Assembly: GCF_000196615.1 (NCBI RefSeq)
Contig: NC_014306.1
Span: 4,650,001 to 4,714,000 of the forward strand
DNA length: 64,000 bases
DNA from: Erwinia billingiae Eb661
GTDB taxonomy: Bacteria; Pseudomonadota; Gammaproteobacteria; Enterobacterales; Enterobacteriaceae
Reading direction: 5' to 3'
The position numbers and the translations under genes were made by a program. Below the pieces are notes generated by a model, which was not told the origin of the DNA, did no database searches, and saw only the letters and a program-made list of their open reading frames with translations. Below are positions 43,122-51,261 of the stretch, piece by piece. Within the stretch, counting starts at the first letter, position 1; the number at the start of each line of letters is the position of its first letter.

Positions 43122-44117
43122 TCAGATGCTGCCACCTTCCGAAATGGTAAAGCCGACATTCACCTGTTTGGCGTCGCGCAACTCACCGCGGATGCTGGAC
43201 AGCAGCAATGCGGCAGATTCACGACCCATTTTTTCACGCGGTGTCACCACCGTTGCCAGTTCAGGTGTTACCACCTGAGTAATATCATGGCCGTGAAAAC
43301 CGGCAATCGCCATTTCCTGGGGCACCCGCAATCCCTGACGCTGGCATTCGAACATCGCGCCGACCGCCAGGTCATCGTTGGTACAAAACAGGCTGTCGGT
43401 ATCGGGATAGCGGCGCTGGGCTTCCTTCAGCAGGGTTGCGCCCATCGAGAAAGAGGACGCCTCTTCCATCATGATGCTGCGCGGCTCCAGGCCGGCTTCC
43501 CGCATCGCCTTCTCGTAGCCCTGCTGCTTAAGCAAGGTACGCTCATCCAGGCGGGCGCCAAGGTACACCGTACGGCGATGGCCTTTCTGCAGAATGGCAT
43601 GGGTCATTTGGCGCGCGGCTTCAACGTTATCGAAGCCGACCGCCATATCCAGGCAAGGCGACACCGAATCCATCATTTCCAGCACCGGGATGCCGGCGGT
43701 TTCCAGCATCCGCAGGCTGGCGGCGGTGTGGGTGCGTTCGGTGAGGATCAGGCCATCAATGTTCCAGGCCAGCAACGAGCGGATTTGCAGCTCTTCTTTT
43801 TCCGCGCTGTAGCCAAAGTGGCCCAGCATAGTCTGGTAGCCCGCGGCATCGGTCACCGCCTCAATGCCGCGCAGCACATCGGCGAACACCTGGTTGGTCA
43901 GGGAGGGCAGCAGCACGCCAATGGCGCGACTGGTGGAATTAGACAAAATATCGGGGGCTTTATTGGGGATGTAACCCAGCTCATCCAGCGCCTCGGCAAT
44001 CCGGCTCTGTAAGGCAACAGAGACCTGATCGGGATTACGCAGATAGCGGCTAACGGTCATTTTGGTGATGCCCACACGATCGGCAACATCCTGTAATACC
44101 GGTCTTTTCTTCTTCAT
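43122..44117 (-). CDS. gntR: Gluconate operon repressor GntR
   Basis: A 331-residue LacI-family repressor released by gluconate. The N-terminal helix-turn-helix is LQDVADRVGITKMTVSRYLRNPDQVS, followed by a periplasmic-binding-like effector domain. Length and order of blocks equal E. coli GntR. It is transcribed in the same direction as gntKU, 247 bp upstream. Confidence 0.95.
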   Translation of the reverse strand: MKKKRPVLQDVADRVGITKMTVSRYLRNPDQVSVALQSRIAEALDELGYIPNKAPDILSNSTSRAIGVLLPSLTNQVFADVLRGIEAVTDAAGYQTMLGHFGYSAEKEELQIRSLLAWNIDGLILTERTHTAASLRMLETAGIPVLEMMDSVSPCLDMAVGFDNVEAARQMTHAILQKGHRRTVYLGARLDERTLLKQQGYEKAMREAGLEPRSIMMEEASSFSMGATLLKEAQRRYPDTDSLFCTNDDLAVGAMFECQRQGLRVPQEMAIAGFHGHDITQVVTPELATVVTPREKMGRESAALLLSSIRGELRDAKQVNVGFTISEGGSI

Positions 44118-44179
44118 TGTTGTAAAGGGTCAGGGGAGAGATGAAGAGAGTGTAACAAAATTGAAAGGGAAACGGTGAA

Positions 44180-44199
44180 GGGTGCGGTAAACCGCACCC
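44180..44199 (-). terminator. Hairpin after yhhW
   Basis: GGGTGCGGT (44180-44188) and ACCGCACCC (44191-44199), a compact perfect palindrome just past the yhhW stop. There is no clear T-run. Confidence 0.5.
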
Positions 44200-44213
44200 A
44201 AAGTGTGACGGAC

Positions 44214-44909
44214 TTAAACAGCAGGCAAATCGAACAGCAGGATTTCGGCATCGCTACCGGCTTCAATCGCCAGAGCCGCTTCATCCCAGACCGCAAACGC
44301 ATCGCTGGTGGAGGCTTTTTCACCGTTGACGGTGACATCCCCTTTCACCACCTGGATCCAGATACGGCGTCCGGCTTCAATTTCCACAGCGCCCTGTTCG
44401 CCCTGCTTCAACGCCCAACGCGAGAGCGTCATATCCTGGAACACTTTCAGCGAACCGTCACGAGCATCGGGAGACAGCACCAGCTGGCGGCCCTGCACGT
44501 CATCGAAGCGGCGCTGAGCATAGCGCGGCTCGATGCCGGTTTTTTCCGGGATAATCCAGATCTGATACAGATGCAGCGGCACCTCTTTGCTGGCGTTGTA
44601 CTCAGAGTGACGCACGCCGGTACCGGCGCTCATAATCTGGAATTCACCCGCCGGGATCTGCTCTTTGTTGCCCATGCTGTCTTCGTGCTCAACCGTACCG
44701 GACAGCACGTAAGTCAGGATTTCCATGTCTTTATGCGGATGGGTACCAAAACCCTGTCCACCGTCGATCACATCTTCGTTAATCACCCGCAGCGCCGAGA
44801 AGCCCATAAAGTTGGCGTCATGATAGCTGGCGAAAGAAAATGTGTGGTAGCTGTCCAGCCAACCGTGGTTAGCGTGACCGCGATCTTGTGCTTTGCGTAG
44901 ATAAATCAT
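44214..44909 (-). CDS. yhhW: Pirin-family protein, quercetin 2,3-dioxygenase YhhW
   Basis: A 231-residue bicupin. E. coli YhhW is a metal-dependent quercetinase in vitro; the physiological role is unknown. Metal ligands are conserved (two His in GTHPHKDMEI, a His in VRHSEYN and the following Glu). The ATG at 44909 has GAGGAGG seven bases ahead and gives MIYLRKAQDRGHANHGWL; the TTG two codons earlier is rejected. RyhB lies just upstream, and E. coli yhhX is missing. Confidence 0.94.
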   Translation of the reverse strand: MIYLRKAQDRGHANHGWLDSYHTFSFASYHDANFMGFSALRVINEDVIDGGQGFGTHPHKDMEILTYVLSGTVEHEDSMGNKEQIPAGEFQIMSAGTGVRHSEYNASKEVPLHLYQIWIIPEKTGIEPRYAQRRFDDVQGRQLVLSPDARDGSLKVFQDMTLSRWALKQGEQGAVEIEAGRRIWIQVVKGDVTVNGEKASTSDAFAVWDEAALAIEAGSDAEILLFDLPAV

Positions 44910-45064
44910 GTTCAATCCTCCTCAACGTTTTCACATAGTCTGGACCTGTTCTGGAGGGGATGATAGCGGATAAAATTGTCTCCTCTGTTCAAATTATTCG
45001 ATGGAATCGAGAGCAGTTAAACAGACAATTTGTCGCTGGATTGCGGCGGAGGTAAACGGCAGGC

Positions 45065-45165
45065 AAAAAAAAAGCCAGCACCCGAGCTGGCTAAATAATA
45101 CTTGGAAGCAATGTGAGCAATGTCGTGCTTTCCCGATGGTCCGTGAAGCCCATGCCGGGAACGCA
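45065..45165 (-). ncRNA. ryhB: Iron-responsive small RNA RyhB
   Basis: The minus strand carries the E. coli RyhB core AGCACGACATTGCTCACATT followed by GCTTCCA, an A/T-rich linker with the Hfq-type TATTATTTA, and the terminator AGCCAGC...GCTGGCT with a T9 run (45065-45073). By homology it base-pairs with mRNAs of iron-using proteins and is repressed by Fur-Fe. The locus (upstream of yhhW, before yhhY) is the E. coli one. The 5' part differs from E. coli, so the start near 45165 is estimated from the promoter. Confidence 0.92.
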
Positions 45166-45171
45166 TGACAA

Positions 45172-45186
45172 TAATAATCATTATCA
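45172..45186. promoter_or_regulatory. Fur box at the ryhB promoter
   Basis: On the minus strand TGATAATGATTATTA matches the 7-1-7 Fur consensus TGATAATNATTATCA at all but one fixed position. It overlaps where the ryhB promoter must lie. Confidence 0.88.
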
Positions 45187-45274
45187 TTCGCACTTGTAAA
45201 GCATTTTTTTGCTTGATTTATCGGCTAAAGGCCATGATCTTAAAGAGGATTAGCGGAAAACAAGGAGCAGGGAA

Positions 45275-45784
45275 ATGAGTGAGATCGTTATACGTCATGC
45301 CGAACCGACTGATGCTGAGGCGCTTTTTCGCATCCTCAGCCAGCCCGAAACCTATCGCGATACGCTCCAGCTTCCGCATCCCTCGCAGCAAATGTGGCAG
45401 CAGCGGCTGGACTCACCGAAAGAGGGTCAGCAGCGGTTTGTCGCCTGCATTGATGGCCAGGTGGTGGGCGATCTGACGCTGGAACTGAACAGCCGGTTAC
45501 GTCGTCGTCACACCGCATCGTTTGGCCTCTGCGTCGATGTTCATCATCGCGGCAAAGGCGTGGCTTCGGCGCTGATGAAAGAGATGATCGTCCTTTGCGA
45601 TAACTGGCTGAGCATCGAACGCATTGAGCTGACGGTATTCGCTGACAACGCCACGGCGATTGCCCTCTATCAGCGCTTCGGCTTTGTTACCGAAGGCGTT
45701 GCCCGCCGTTTTGCGGTCCGCGAGGGTCAGCAGGTGGATGCGCTGTTTATGGCGCGTCTTAAAAATGCGCCATCGCCGGTCTAA
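45275..45784 (+). CDS. yhhY: GNAT N-acetyltransferase YhhY
   Basis: A 169-residue GNAT enzyme. E. coli YhhY acetylates some amino acids and toxic aminoacyl nucleotides in vitro. The acetyl-CoA-binding motif is visible as VDVHHRGKGVASALMKEM. The ATG follows AAGGAG. It is convergent with the LacI-type regulator, overlapping its 3' end by 4 bp. Confidence 0.9.
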   Translation: MSEIVIRHAEPTDAEALFRILSQPETYRDTLQLPHPSQQMWQQRLDSPKEGQQRFVACIDGQVVGDLTLELNSRLRRRHTASFGLCVDVHHRGKGVASALMKEMIVLCDNWLSIERIELTVFADNATAIALYQRFGFVTEGVARRFAVREGQQVDALFMARLKNAPSPV

Positions 45785-46797
45785 ACATTGAACGGCGTGG
45801 CCACGATCACCCGTGAAAACGCCGTTTGCTGCGCTTCTTCCGCCGGCAGGAAACCATGAAAACGCAGGATGGCACTGAACGCCGTGCGCGCATCCTCCCG
45901 CAGATCGTGGTCAATTACCGCGTCCAGCTTCTCCGCCGTCAGTAACTGGCGGTTCTCCTCATCCAGATCGTGGCCAATAAAGACTTTCACCTCACGATCC
46001 ATCGCCGCAAAGGCCCGCAGGATGGCGCTGTTGCCGCCGCCAACGCTGTAAACGGACTGGATGGTGCTGTCCTGTTCCAGCGCTGCGCACATCTGGGTAA
46101 AGGTCAGCTGATCGATGCCATAGCCTTCGCTGACCGCGACGGTATTCAGCCAGGGCGCGCGTTGTTGTAGCGTCGCCATAAACCCTTCCATACGCTGCTC
46201 TTCGCCGCGAAATCCCGCGCTGCTTAGCGCCACAGCCACCGTTTGTGCCTCAGCCGGCAGCCAGCGCGACATCAGCCAGGCCGCCGTTCGCCCTGCCCCT
46301 TCATTGTCCATGCCGACATAACGAATGCGCTCGCTGTGCGGCAGGTCGGTGACCAGGGTTACCACCGGGACGCGCAGCGCGGCCAGTTCGGCAACCGCGC
46401 TTTCCAGCAACGGATGGTCACTGGCCTTTAGCAGCACGCCGTAGCTGTCATTGCCACAGCGGCGCAGTTCACGCACCAGCTCTTCTGGCGTGGTTTCCTC
46501 AACAATATGGCAGCGCAGAGTCAGCCGGAACGGCGCAAAGCTTTTTATCTGGCTGAGCAGCGCCGCCAGCGTCAGCGAGCTGAAGCGCTCAGGCGCATGC
46601 ATCACTAAATCGATCGGCAAGGTACGGCCGCTGGCCAGGCTGGCGCGCTGCTGCAACTCCAGATCGCGGATGGCCTGCGCAATCCGCCGTGCGGTGCGCG
46701 GATGCACGCTGCCCCGCTGGTGCAGCGCCCGATCGACCGTGGCTTTACTGACGCCCGACTGGGCCGCGATTTGCTTAAGTGAAAACGGGTTAGCCAT
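45781..46797 (-). CDS. LacI-family transcriptional regulator
   Basis: A 338-residue regulator with an N-terminal helix-turn-helix (LKQIAAQSGVSKATVDRALHQRGSVHPRTARRI) and a sugar-binding-like C-terminal domain (SVGGGNSAILRAF, IGHDLDEENRQLL). I do not recognise a specific orthologue. It is divergent from the SDR/PhyH pair at 46913, across 115 bp with repeated AGGTC half-sites, so it most likely controls that pair and itself. The ATG at 46797 (MANPFSLKQIA) gives the normal short arm before the helix-turn-helix; an ATG eight codons upstream is possible. Neither has a strong ribosome-binding site. The effector is unknown. Confidence 0.85.
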   Translation of the reverse strand: MANPFSLKQIAAQSGVSKATVDRALHQRGSVHPRTARRIAQAIRDLELQQRASLASGRTLPIDLVMHAPERFSSLTLAALLSQIKSFAPFRLTLRCHIVEETTPEELVRELRRCGNDSYGVLLKASDHPLLESAVAELAALRVPVVTLVTDLPHSERIRYVGMDNEGAGRTAAWLMSRWLPAEAQTVAVALSSAGFRGEEQRMEGFMATLQQRAPWLNTVAVSEGYGIDQLTFTQMCAALEQDSTIQSVYSVGGGNSAILRAFAAMDREVKVFIGHDLDEENRQLLTAEKLDAVIDHDLREDARTAFSAILRFHGFLPAEEAQQTAFSRVIVATPFNV

Positions 46798-46800
46798 AAA

Positions 46801-46883
46801 TTGAGGTCTTTTTGAGGTCATGCCGACGTATTGTTAATCAAATGTAATTGCTAAGGTCAGGGTCAGCAAGTGAACAGACCTTA
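46801..46883. promoter_or_regulatory. Repeated AGGTC half-sites between the LacI-type gene and the SDR gene
   Basis: TTGAGGTC occurs at 46801-46808 and 46812-46819, 11 bp apart (one helical turn). TAAGGTC at 46852-46858 and its inverse GACCTTA at 46877-46883 form a perfect 7-bp inverted repeat, and GGGTC lies at 46860-46864. These are good candidate operators for the adjacent regulator or another activator; this is inference from symmetry and place. Confidence 0.5.
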
Positions 46884-46912
46884 CCTTCCCCGACAAAAAG
46901 AAAGGACAAATA

Positions 46913-47743
46913 ATGAGCCTGACTGAAAGCACTATCTTCAACAATAAGGTGTTCGTGGTCACCGGTGGCACCCAGGGACTGGGCGCGGCGGTGGCCCAGC
47001 TGCTGGCGAAGCGTGGCGCGCGCGGCATCGTGATCTGCGGACGTAATACCGACGCCGGACGCCAGCAGGTCGAAACCCTGAGCCACTCCGGCTGTGAAGC
47101 GATCTTCGTCGAAGCCGACATCAGCTCACCGGCCGCCTGCGAAAAGGTGGTCGCCGCGGCAGAGTCCTGTTTTGGCACGCTGCACGGGTTGGTTAACTGC
47201 GCGGGCATGTCCGATCGCGGCACCATCCTCGACACCTCGCCGCAACTGTTCGACGCCATTATGGCGGTCAACGTGCGGGCGCCCTTCTTCCTGATGCAGG
47301 CGGCGATCAAGCTGATGATCGCCAAAGGCGTTGAGGGCAGCATCGTCAATATCATCACCATGACTTCACACGGCGGCCAGAGCTTTCTTAGCGCCTATGC
47401 CGCGTCAAAGGGCGCGCTGGTGACGCTGACCAAAAACGTTGCCTTCAGCGCCATGCGGAACCGCATCCGGGTCAATGGCCTCAACATCGGCTGGATGGAT
47501 ACGCCACATGAGGACGATATCCAGCGGCAATACCATCAGGCAGAAGACGGCTGGCTGGAAAAAGCGGAGCAGCAGCAGCCCTTTGGCCGCCTGCTGAAAC
47601 CGACTGAAGTTGCCCGTGGCGTGGCTTTCCTGCTCTCCGAAGAGTCAGGAATGATGACCGGCGCGGTGATCGACTTCGATCAGTCGGTGGTTGGCTGTGG
47701 TGATAACGGTGGCTTCCAGCCATCCCATGCGTTGACGCTGTGA
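46913..47743 (+). CDS. Short-chain dehydrogenase/reductase
   Basis: A 276-residue classical SDR. The dinucleotide-binding TGGTQGLG lies at 17-24, NCAG near 95-98, and the catalytic Ser-152, Tyr-162 and Lys-166 (YAASK) are in place, so it should be an active NAD(P) oxidoreductase. The substrate is unknown. It sits 8 bp ahead of a PhyH-like dioxygenase and divergent from a LacI-type regulator, which suggests a catabolic or modifying pathway for a small hydroxylated compound. The ATG follows AAAGGAC. Confidence 0.88.
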   Translation: MSLTESTIFNNKVFVVTGGTQGLGAAVAQLLAKRGARGIVICGRNTDAGRQQVETLSHSGCEAIFVEADISSPAACEKVVAAAESCFGTLHGLVNCAGMSDRGTILDTSPQLFDAIMAVNVRAPFFLMQAAIKLMIAKGVEGSIVNIITMTSHGGQSFLSAYAASKGALVTLTKNVAFSAMRNRIRVNGLNIGWMDTPHEDDIQRQYHQAEDGWLEKAEQQQPFGRLLKPTEVARGVAFLLSEESGMMTGAVIDFDQSVVGCGDNGGFQPSHALTL

Positions 47744-47751
47744 GGTGCCCA

Positions 47752-48894
47752 ATGACTCAGATTTATATTAATGACAGCCAGATTTCGCTGGATGATTTCG
47801 CCACCCTCTGTGCGCAGACCTTGCCGAAGGGCGACTTCCCGCTGGCCCGCTCCGCCGAAAAAAACGTGCTGATTTACCACCGTGACGATCTGCTGAAAGC
47901 CGCAGAAACCGACCGTCAGAAGCTGCTGGCCGAGCTGCATCGCGCATTATCCAGTGGGCCCGGCGTGTTTGTGGTGCAGGGTTTGTATGAAGACCTTTCC
48001 GCCGTGGATCGCAGCAGTATGCTGTTTGAGGAAATTCTCGCCAGTGAAGCCGCCAGCGGCGGCGGTGGCGATCACTTTGCCAAAGCCGGCAGCAATGGCC
48101 GTATCTGGAACGCCCTGCAAAAGGTGGCAGAGCGCGATGCCGATGCGTTTATCGATTACTACAGCAACCCCTTACTGGCGTTGATTTGCGAAGCCTGGGT
48201 GGGGCCTGGCTATGAAATGACGGCGCAGGTGAATCAGGTGCGTCCGGGCGGCAAAGCGCAGCAGCCGCACCGCGATTACCATCTGGGTTTTCAGGTTAAT
48301 GAGGTTGTCGCCCGCTTCCCGCTGCCGTTGCAGATCCTGTCGCAATATCTGACGCTGCAGGGTGCGGTCGCCCACAGCGACATGCCGTTAGCATCTGGCC
48401 CCACGCAGCTTCTGCCGTGGTCACAACAGTATGCCGAAGGCTATCTGGCCTGGCGCGATCCGCGCTTTATCGCCTTCTTCCAACAGCACGCCATTCAGCT
48501 GCCGCTGAAAAAAGGCGATGGGCTGTTCTTCAATCCGGCACTGTTCCATGCCGCCGGGAATAACGTCACTGCGGATCATATTCGCACCGCCAATTTGCTG
48601 CAGGTCTCGTCGGCCTTTGGCAAAACGATGGAAAAAGTGAATCACGTCAAGGTGCTGGAGGCGATCTATCCAGCCTTACTGAGCAAAACACTGAGCGAAG
48701 CGCAGCTGCACGCGGTGGTGGCCGCGAGTGGTGAAGGCTATTCCTTCCCCACCAATCTGGATACCGATCCGCCGTTGGGTGGGCTGGTGCCGAAGACTCA
48801 GCAGCAGTTGATTCTGGAGGCGTTGCAACAGGGCTGTTCAGGCGGGGCGTTTAATCAGCTGCTCGCCGCACATGAACGAAAAAGAGAGGCGTAA
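47752..48894 (+). CDS. Phytanoyl-CoA dioxygenase (PhyH)-like Fe(II)/2-oxoglutarate oxygenase
   Basis: A 380-residue protein with the jelly-roll iron triad: His-173 and Asp-175 in QPHRDYHLGF, distal His-266 in LFHAAGNN, and Arg-278 in HIRTANLL as probable 2-oxoglutarate ligand. PhyH relatives hydroxylate varied small molecules, so the name does not imply phytanoyl-CoA. The ATG at 47752 is preceded by GAGGTG and replaces an in-frame GTG at 47740. It is the second gene after the SDR, and its stop lies in a hairpin. A hydroxylation-then-oxidation pair with the SDR is an inference. Confidence 0.82.
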   Translation: MTQIYINDSQISLDDFATLCAQTLPKGDFPLARSAEKNVLIYHRDDLLKAAETDRQKLLAELHRALSSGPGVFVVQGLYEDLSAVDRSSMLFEEILASEAASGGGGDHFAKAGSNGRIWNALQKVAERDADAFIDYYSNPLLALICEAWVGPGYEMTAQVNQVRPGGKAQQPHRDYHLGFQVNEVVARFPLPLQILSQYLTLQGAVAHSDMPLASGPTQLLPWSQQYAEGYLAWRDPRFIAFFQQHAIQLPLKKGDGLFFNPALFHAAGNNVTADHIRTANLLQVSSAFGKTMEKVNHVKVLEAIYPALLSKTLSEAQLHAVVAASGEGYSFPTNLDTDPPLGGLVPKTQQQLILEALQQGCSGGAFNQLLAAHERKREA

Positions 48895-48903
48895 GCGCCT
48901 CTC
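48884..48903 (+). terminator. Hairpin spanning the stop of the dioxygenase gene
   Basis: GAGAGGCG (48884-48891) and CGCCTCTC (48896-48903) with a TAAG loop; the TAA stop is in the loop. No T-run follows. Confidence 0.5.
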
Positions 48904-48918
48904 AGGAAGGAACCTGCA

Positions 48919-48941
48919 GAACCCCCGACCGTCGGGGGTTC
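48919..48941. terminator. Hairpin between the dioxygenase gene and ggt
   Basis: AACCCCCGA (48920-48928) and TCGGGGGTT (48932-48940), a GC-rich perfect stem just past the ggt stop, usable by both convergent transcripts. Confidence 0.65.
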
Positions 48942-48949
48942 TCAGCCGG

Positions 48950-50704
48950 TTAGTAACCCGCCGTTAAATCATCAATGGTGCGCGGATCGGATGCGCCATA
49001 CAGCATGCCGTCCGGCCCAATCATAATACTCTGCGTGCTGCCCATCGCCGGCATCACCTTCACATGCTGACCTTTGGCTTCCAGCAGTTTCAGGCTGTCC
49101 GGGCTGAAGCCCTTTTCAACCCGCAGCTGATCCGGCAACCACTGGTGATGGAAGCGTGGTGCGTTGGTCGCTTCGGCGATATTCATCCCGTAATCGATGC
49201 TGTTGACCACCATTTGCAGCACGGTGGTGATAATGCGGCTGCCGCCAGGGCTGCCGGTCACCAGCCAGGTTTTGCCATCTTTCGCCACGATAGTCGGCGA
49301 CATTGATGACAACGGTCGCTTATACGGCCCCACCGCATTGGCTTCGCCGCCCACCAGGCCATAGACGTTCGGCGTGCCCGGCTTGGCAGAGAAGTCATCC
49401 ATTTCATTGTTCATCAGGATGCCGCTGTTACCCGCCACGATACCGCTGCCAAAATAGGTGTTCAGCGTGTAGGTCACCGCCACCGCATTGCCCTGCTTAT
49501 CCACCACCGAGAAATGCGTGGTCTGGTTACTTTCATACGGTGCCAGCTTGCCCGGTTTGATCTCCGAAGACGGCCGCGCCTTATTCACATCAATCTGCTG
49601 CGCCAGCGATTTCGCATAGGCTTTGCTGGTCAGCGCCTGCCACGGCACCTTCACAAAGTCCGGATCGCCGAGATATTCCGAGCGGTCGGCATAGGCATAT
49701 TTTTCCGCTTCCGCCATCACCTGCATGGCATCGGCGCTGCCGAAGCCCATTTTCGCCAGATCGAAGTTTTCCAGGATATTCAGGATCTGCACGATATGGA
49801 TCCCGCCGGAAGATGGCGGTGGCATAGAGAAGACTTCATAGCCGCGATAGGTACCGCTGATTGGCTTACGCTCAATCGCCTGGTATTTCGCCAGGTCCAC
49901 TTTGCTGATTAAGCCGCCGTGCGCCGCCATTTCCTCGTCAATCTGCGTGGCGATAGCGCCCTTGTAGAAGGCGTCCGGTCCCTGGCTGGCAATCAGCGTC
50001 AGGCTGTGGGCCAGATTGCGCTGCACCAGCGTCTCGCCGCGGGCATAAGGCTGACCATCCGCCTTGTAGAAAATCGCTTTGCTGTTGGGATGGTTAATCA
50101 GCACTTCTTTGCCATAGACCTTCAGATCGTCAGCCAGCGCCTGATTGACCACGATGCCTTTGCTGGCCATTTTGATCGCCGGCTGGATCAGACGGCTGAG
50201 CGGCATAGTGCCGTACTCTTTATTCGCCAGCGCAAAGCCCGCTACCGTGCCAGGTACGCCGGACGCCAGGTGAGAGGTGAGGGATTTTTTGCTGTCGGCA
50301 TTGCCCTGCGCATCGAGGAACATATCGCGACTGGCGCGGGTTGGGGCCATTTCGCGGAAGTCGATGGCGGTGGTACGGCCTGAGGCGGTGCGCAGCATCA
50401 TAAAGCCGCCGCCGCCGAGGTTGCCGGCCTGCGGATGGGTCACCGCCAGCGCATAACCGACGGCAATCGCCGCATCCACCGCGTTGCCACCCTGCTTAAG
50501 GATATCCACGCCAACCTGAGTTGCTGTCGCATCCACTGACGACACCATCCCATGTTGCTCTTTCACCGGATGGAAGGTATCCGCATCCACCCCGTAAGAA
50601 ACTGCCGGTGCGGTGGGCGCAGCACTGGCACCCTGCCACAGTAACAGCCCGATCATTAGCGGTCCCGCAAGCCGCGTTAACTTACCCTGTCCTGTCATCT
50701 TCAC
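48950..50704 (-). CDS. ggt: Gamma-glutamyltranspeptidase
   Basis: A 584-residue periplasmic enzyme that hydrolyses or transfers the gamma-glutamyl group of glutathione. A signal peptide ends at about GASA (24-28). The precursor self-cleaves before Thr-395 in NQTTHFSVVD, which becomes the nucleophile of the small subunit; the GG and PPSSGG binding blocks are present. Length is near E. coli Ggt (580). It is divergent from yhhA. Confidence 0.96.
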   Translation of the reverse strand: MKMTGQGKLTRLAGPLMIGLLLWQGASAAPTAPAVSYGVDADTFHPVKEQHGMVSSVDATATQVGVDILKQGGNAVDAAIAVGYALAVTHPQAGNLGGGGFMMLRTASGRTTAIDFREMAPTRASRDMFLDAQGNADSKKSLTSHLASGVPGTVAGFALANKEYGTMPLSRLIQPAIKMASKGIVVNQALADDLKVYGKEVLINHPNSKAIFYKADGQPYARGETLVQRNLAHSLTLIASQGPDAFYKGAIATQIDEEMAAHGGLISKVDLAKYQAIERKPISGTYRGYEVFSMPPPSSGGIHIVQILNILENFDLAKMGFGSADAMQVMAEAEKYAYADRSEYLGDPDFVKVPWQALTSKAYAKSLAQQIDVNKARPSSEIKPGKLAPYESNQTTHFSVVDKQGNAVAVTYTLNTYFGSGIVAGNSGILMNNEMDDFSAKPGTPNVYGLVGGEANAVGPYKRPLSSMSPTIVAKDGKTWLVTGSPGGSRIITTVLQMVVNSIDYGMNIAEATNAPRFHHQWLPDQLRVEKGFSPDSLKLLEAKGQHVKVMPAMGSTQSIMIGPDGMLYGASDPRTIDDLTAGY

Positions 50705-50853
50705 CTCTTGTTAGTCTTATTTACGTTTGTTTACTGCTGATAAGTGTGTACGAAATAAGAGAAAAGGCGAGGCGGGACTGAAATTCAGTTGACTCCTGGA
50801 GGCAGTTTGGTGGCCCTGGCATACACTTGAGTAATCTAACACGGAGGCAGTTT

Positions 50854-51147
50854 ATGAAATGGTTAGTTATTTTTGTTGCCGCACTGGCACCGTTGAGCGG
50901 CATGGCCAACATGTTGAACAACAATCAGCCAAACCAGCCGGGCTATAATCCCAGCACTCAACGGATGCAGAGCCAGATGCAGACGCAACAGTCCCAGCAG
51001 AAACTGAAGTTGCAGCAGGATCAGCAACGTCAAAGCCAGGACACACAGCGGAAAGTTCAGGAGCAGCGGAACAGTGCTTCCCAGCGCGTGATCCAGTCAC
51101 AGCCGGGAACAAACACCATGCCGCCGGTGCAGCAAAACAACAATTAA
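50854..51147 (+). CDS. yhhA: Small secreted Gln/Asn-rich protein YhhA (DUF2756)
   Basis: A 97-residue protein with a signal peptide (MKWLVIFVAALAPLSGMA) and a mature part extremely rich in Gln, Asn and Ser (TQRMQSQMQTQQSQQKLKLQ). The N-terminal NNNQPNQPGYNPSTQRMQ and the QSQPG segment match E. coli YhhA, but the protein is about 50 residues shorter at the C-terminus. Function is unknown. The ATG at 50854 has GGAGG six bases upstream; a TTG frame start at 50827 is rejected. It lies between ggt and ugpQ as in E. coli. Confidence 0.88.
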   Translation: MKWLVIFVAALAPLSGMANMLNNNQPNQPGYNPSTQRMQSQMQTQQSQQKLKLQQDQQRQSQDTQRKVQEQRNSASQRVIQSQPGTNTMPPVQQNNN

Positions 51148-51197
51148 TCCCCACCTTACCCACAGTGCTGGCGCGACAATAAAGCGGCAAGCACTGA

Positions 51198-51234
51198 GAA
51201 CCCCGACGCTGACATCAGTCAGTGGCCGGGGTTC
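51198..51234. terminator. Hairpin between yhhA and ugpQ
   Basis: GAACCCCG (51198-51205) and CGGGGTTC (51227-51234) between convergent genes. No strong T-run. Confidence 0.5.
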
Positions 51235-51261
51235 ATCTGGTCAGCTCACGCGGTTGCCGCC

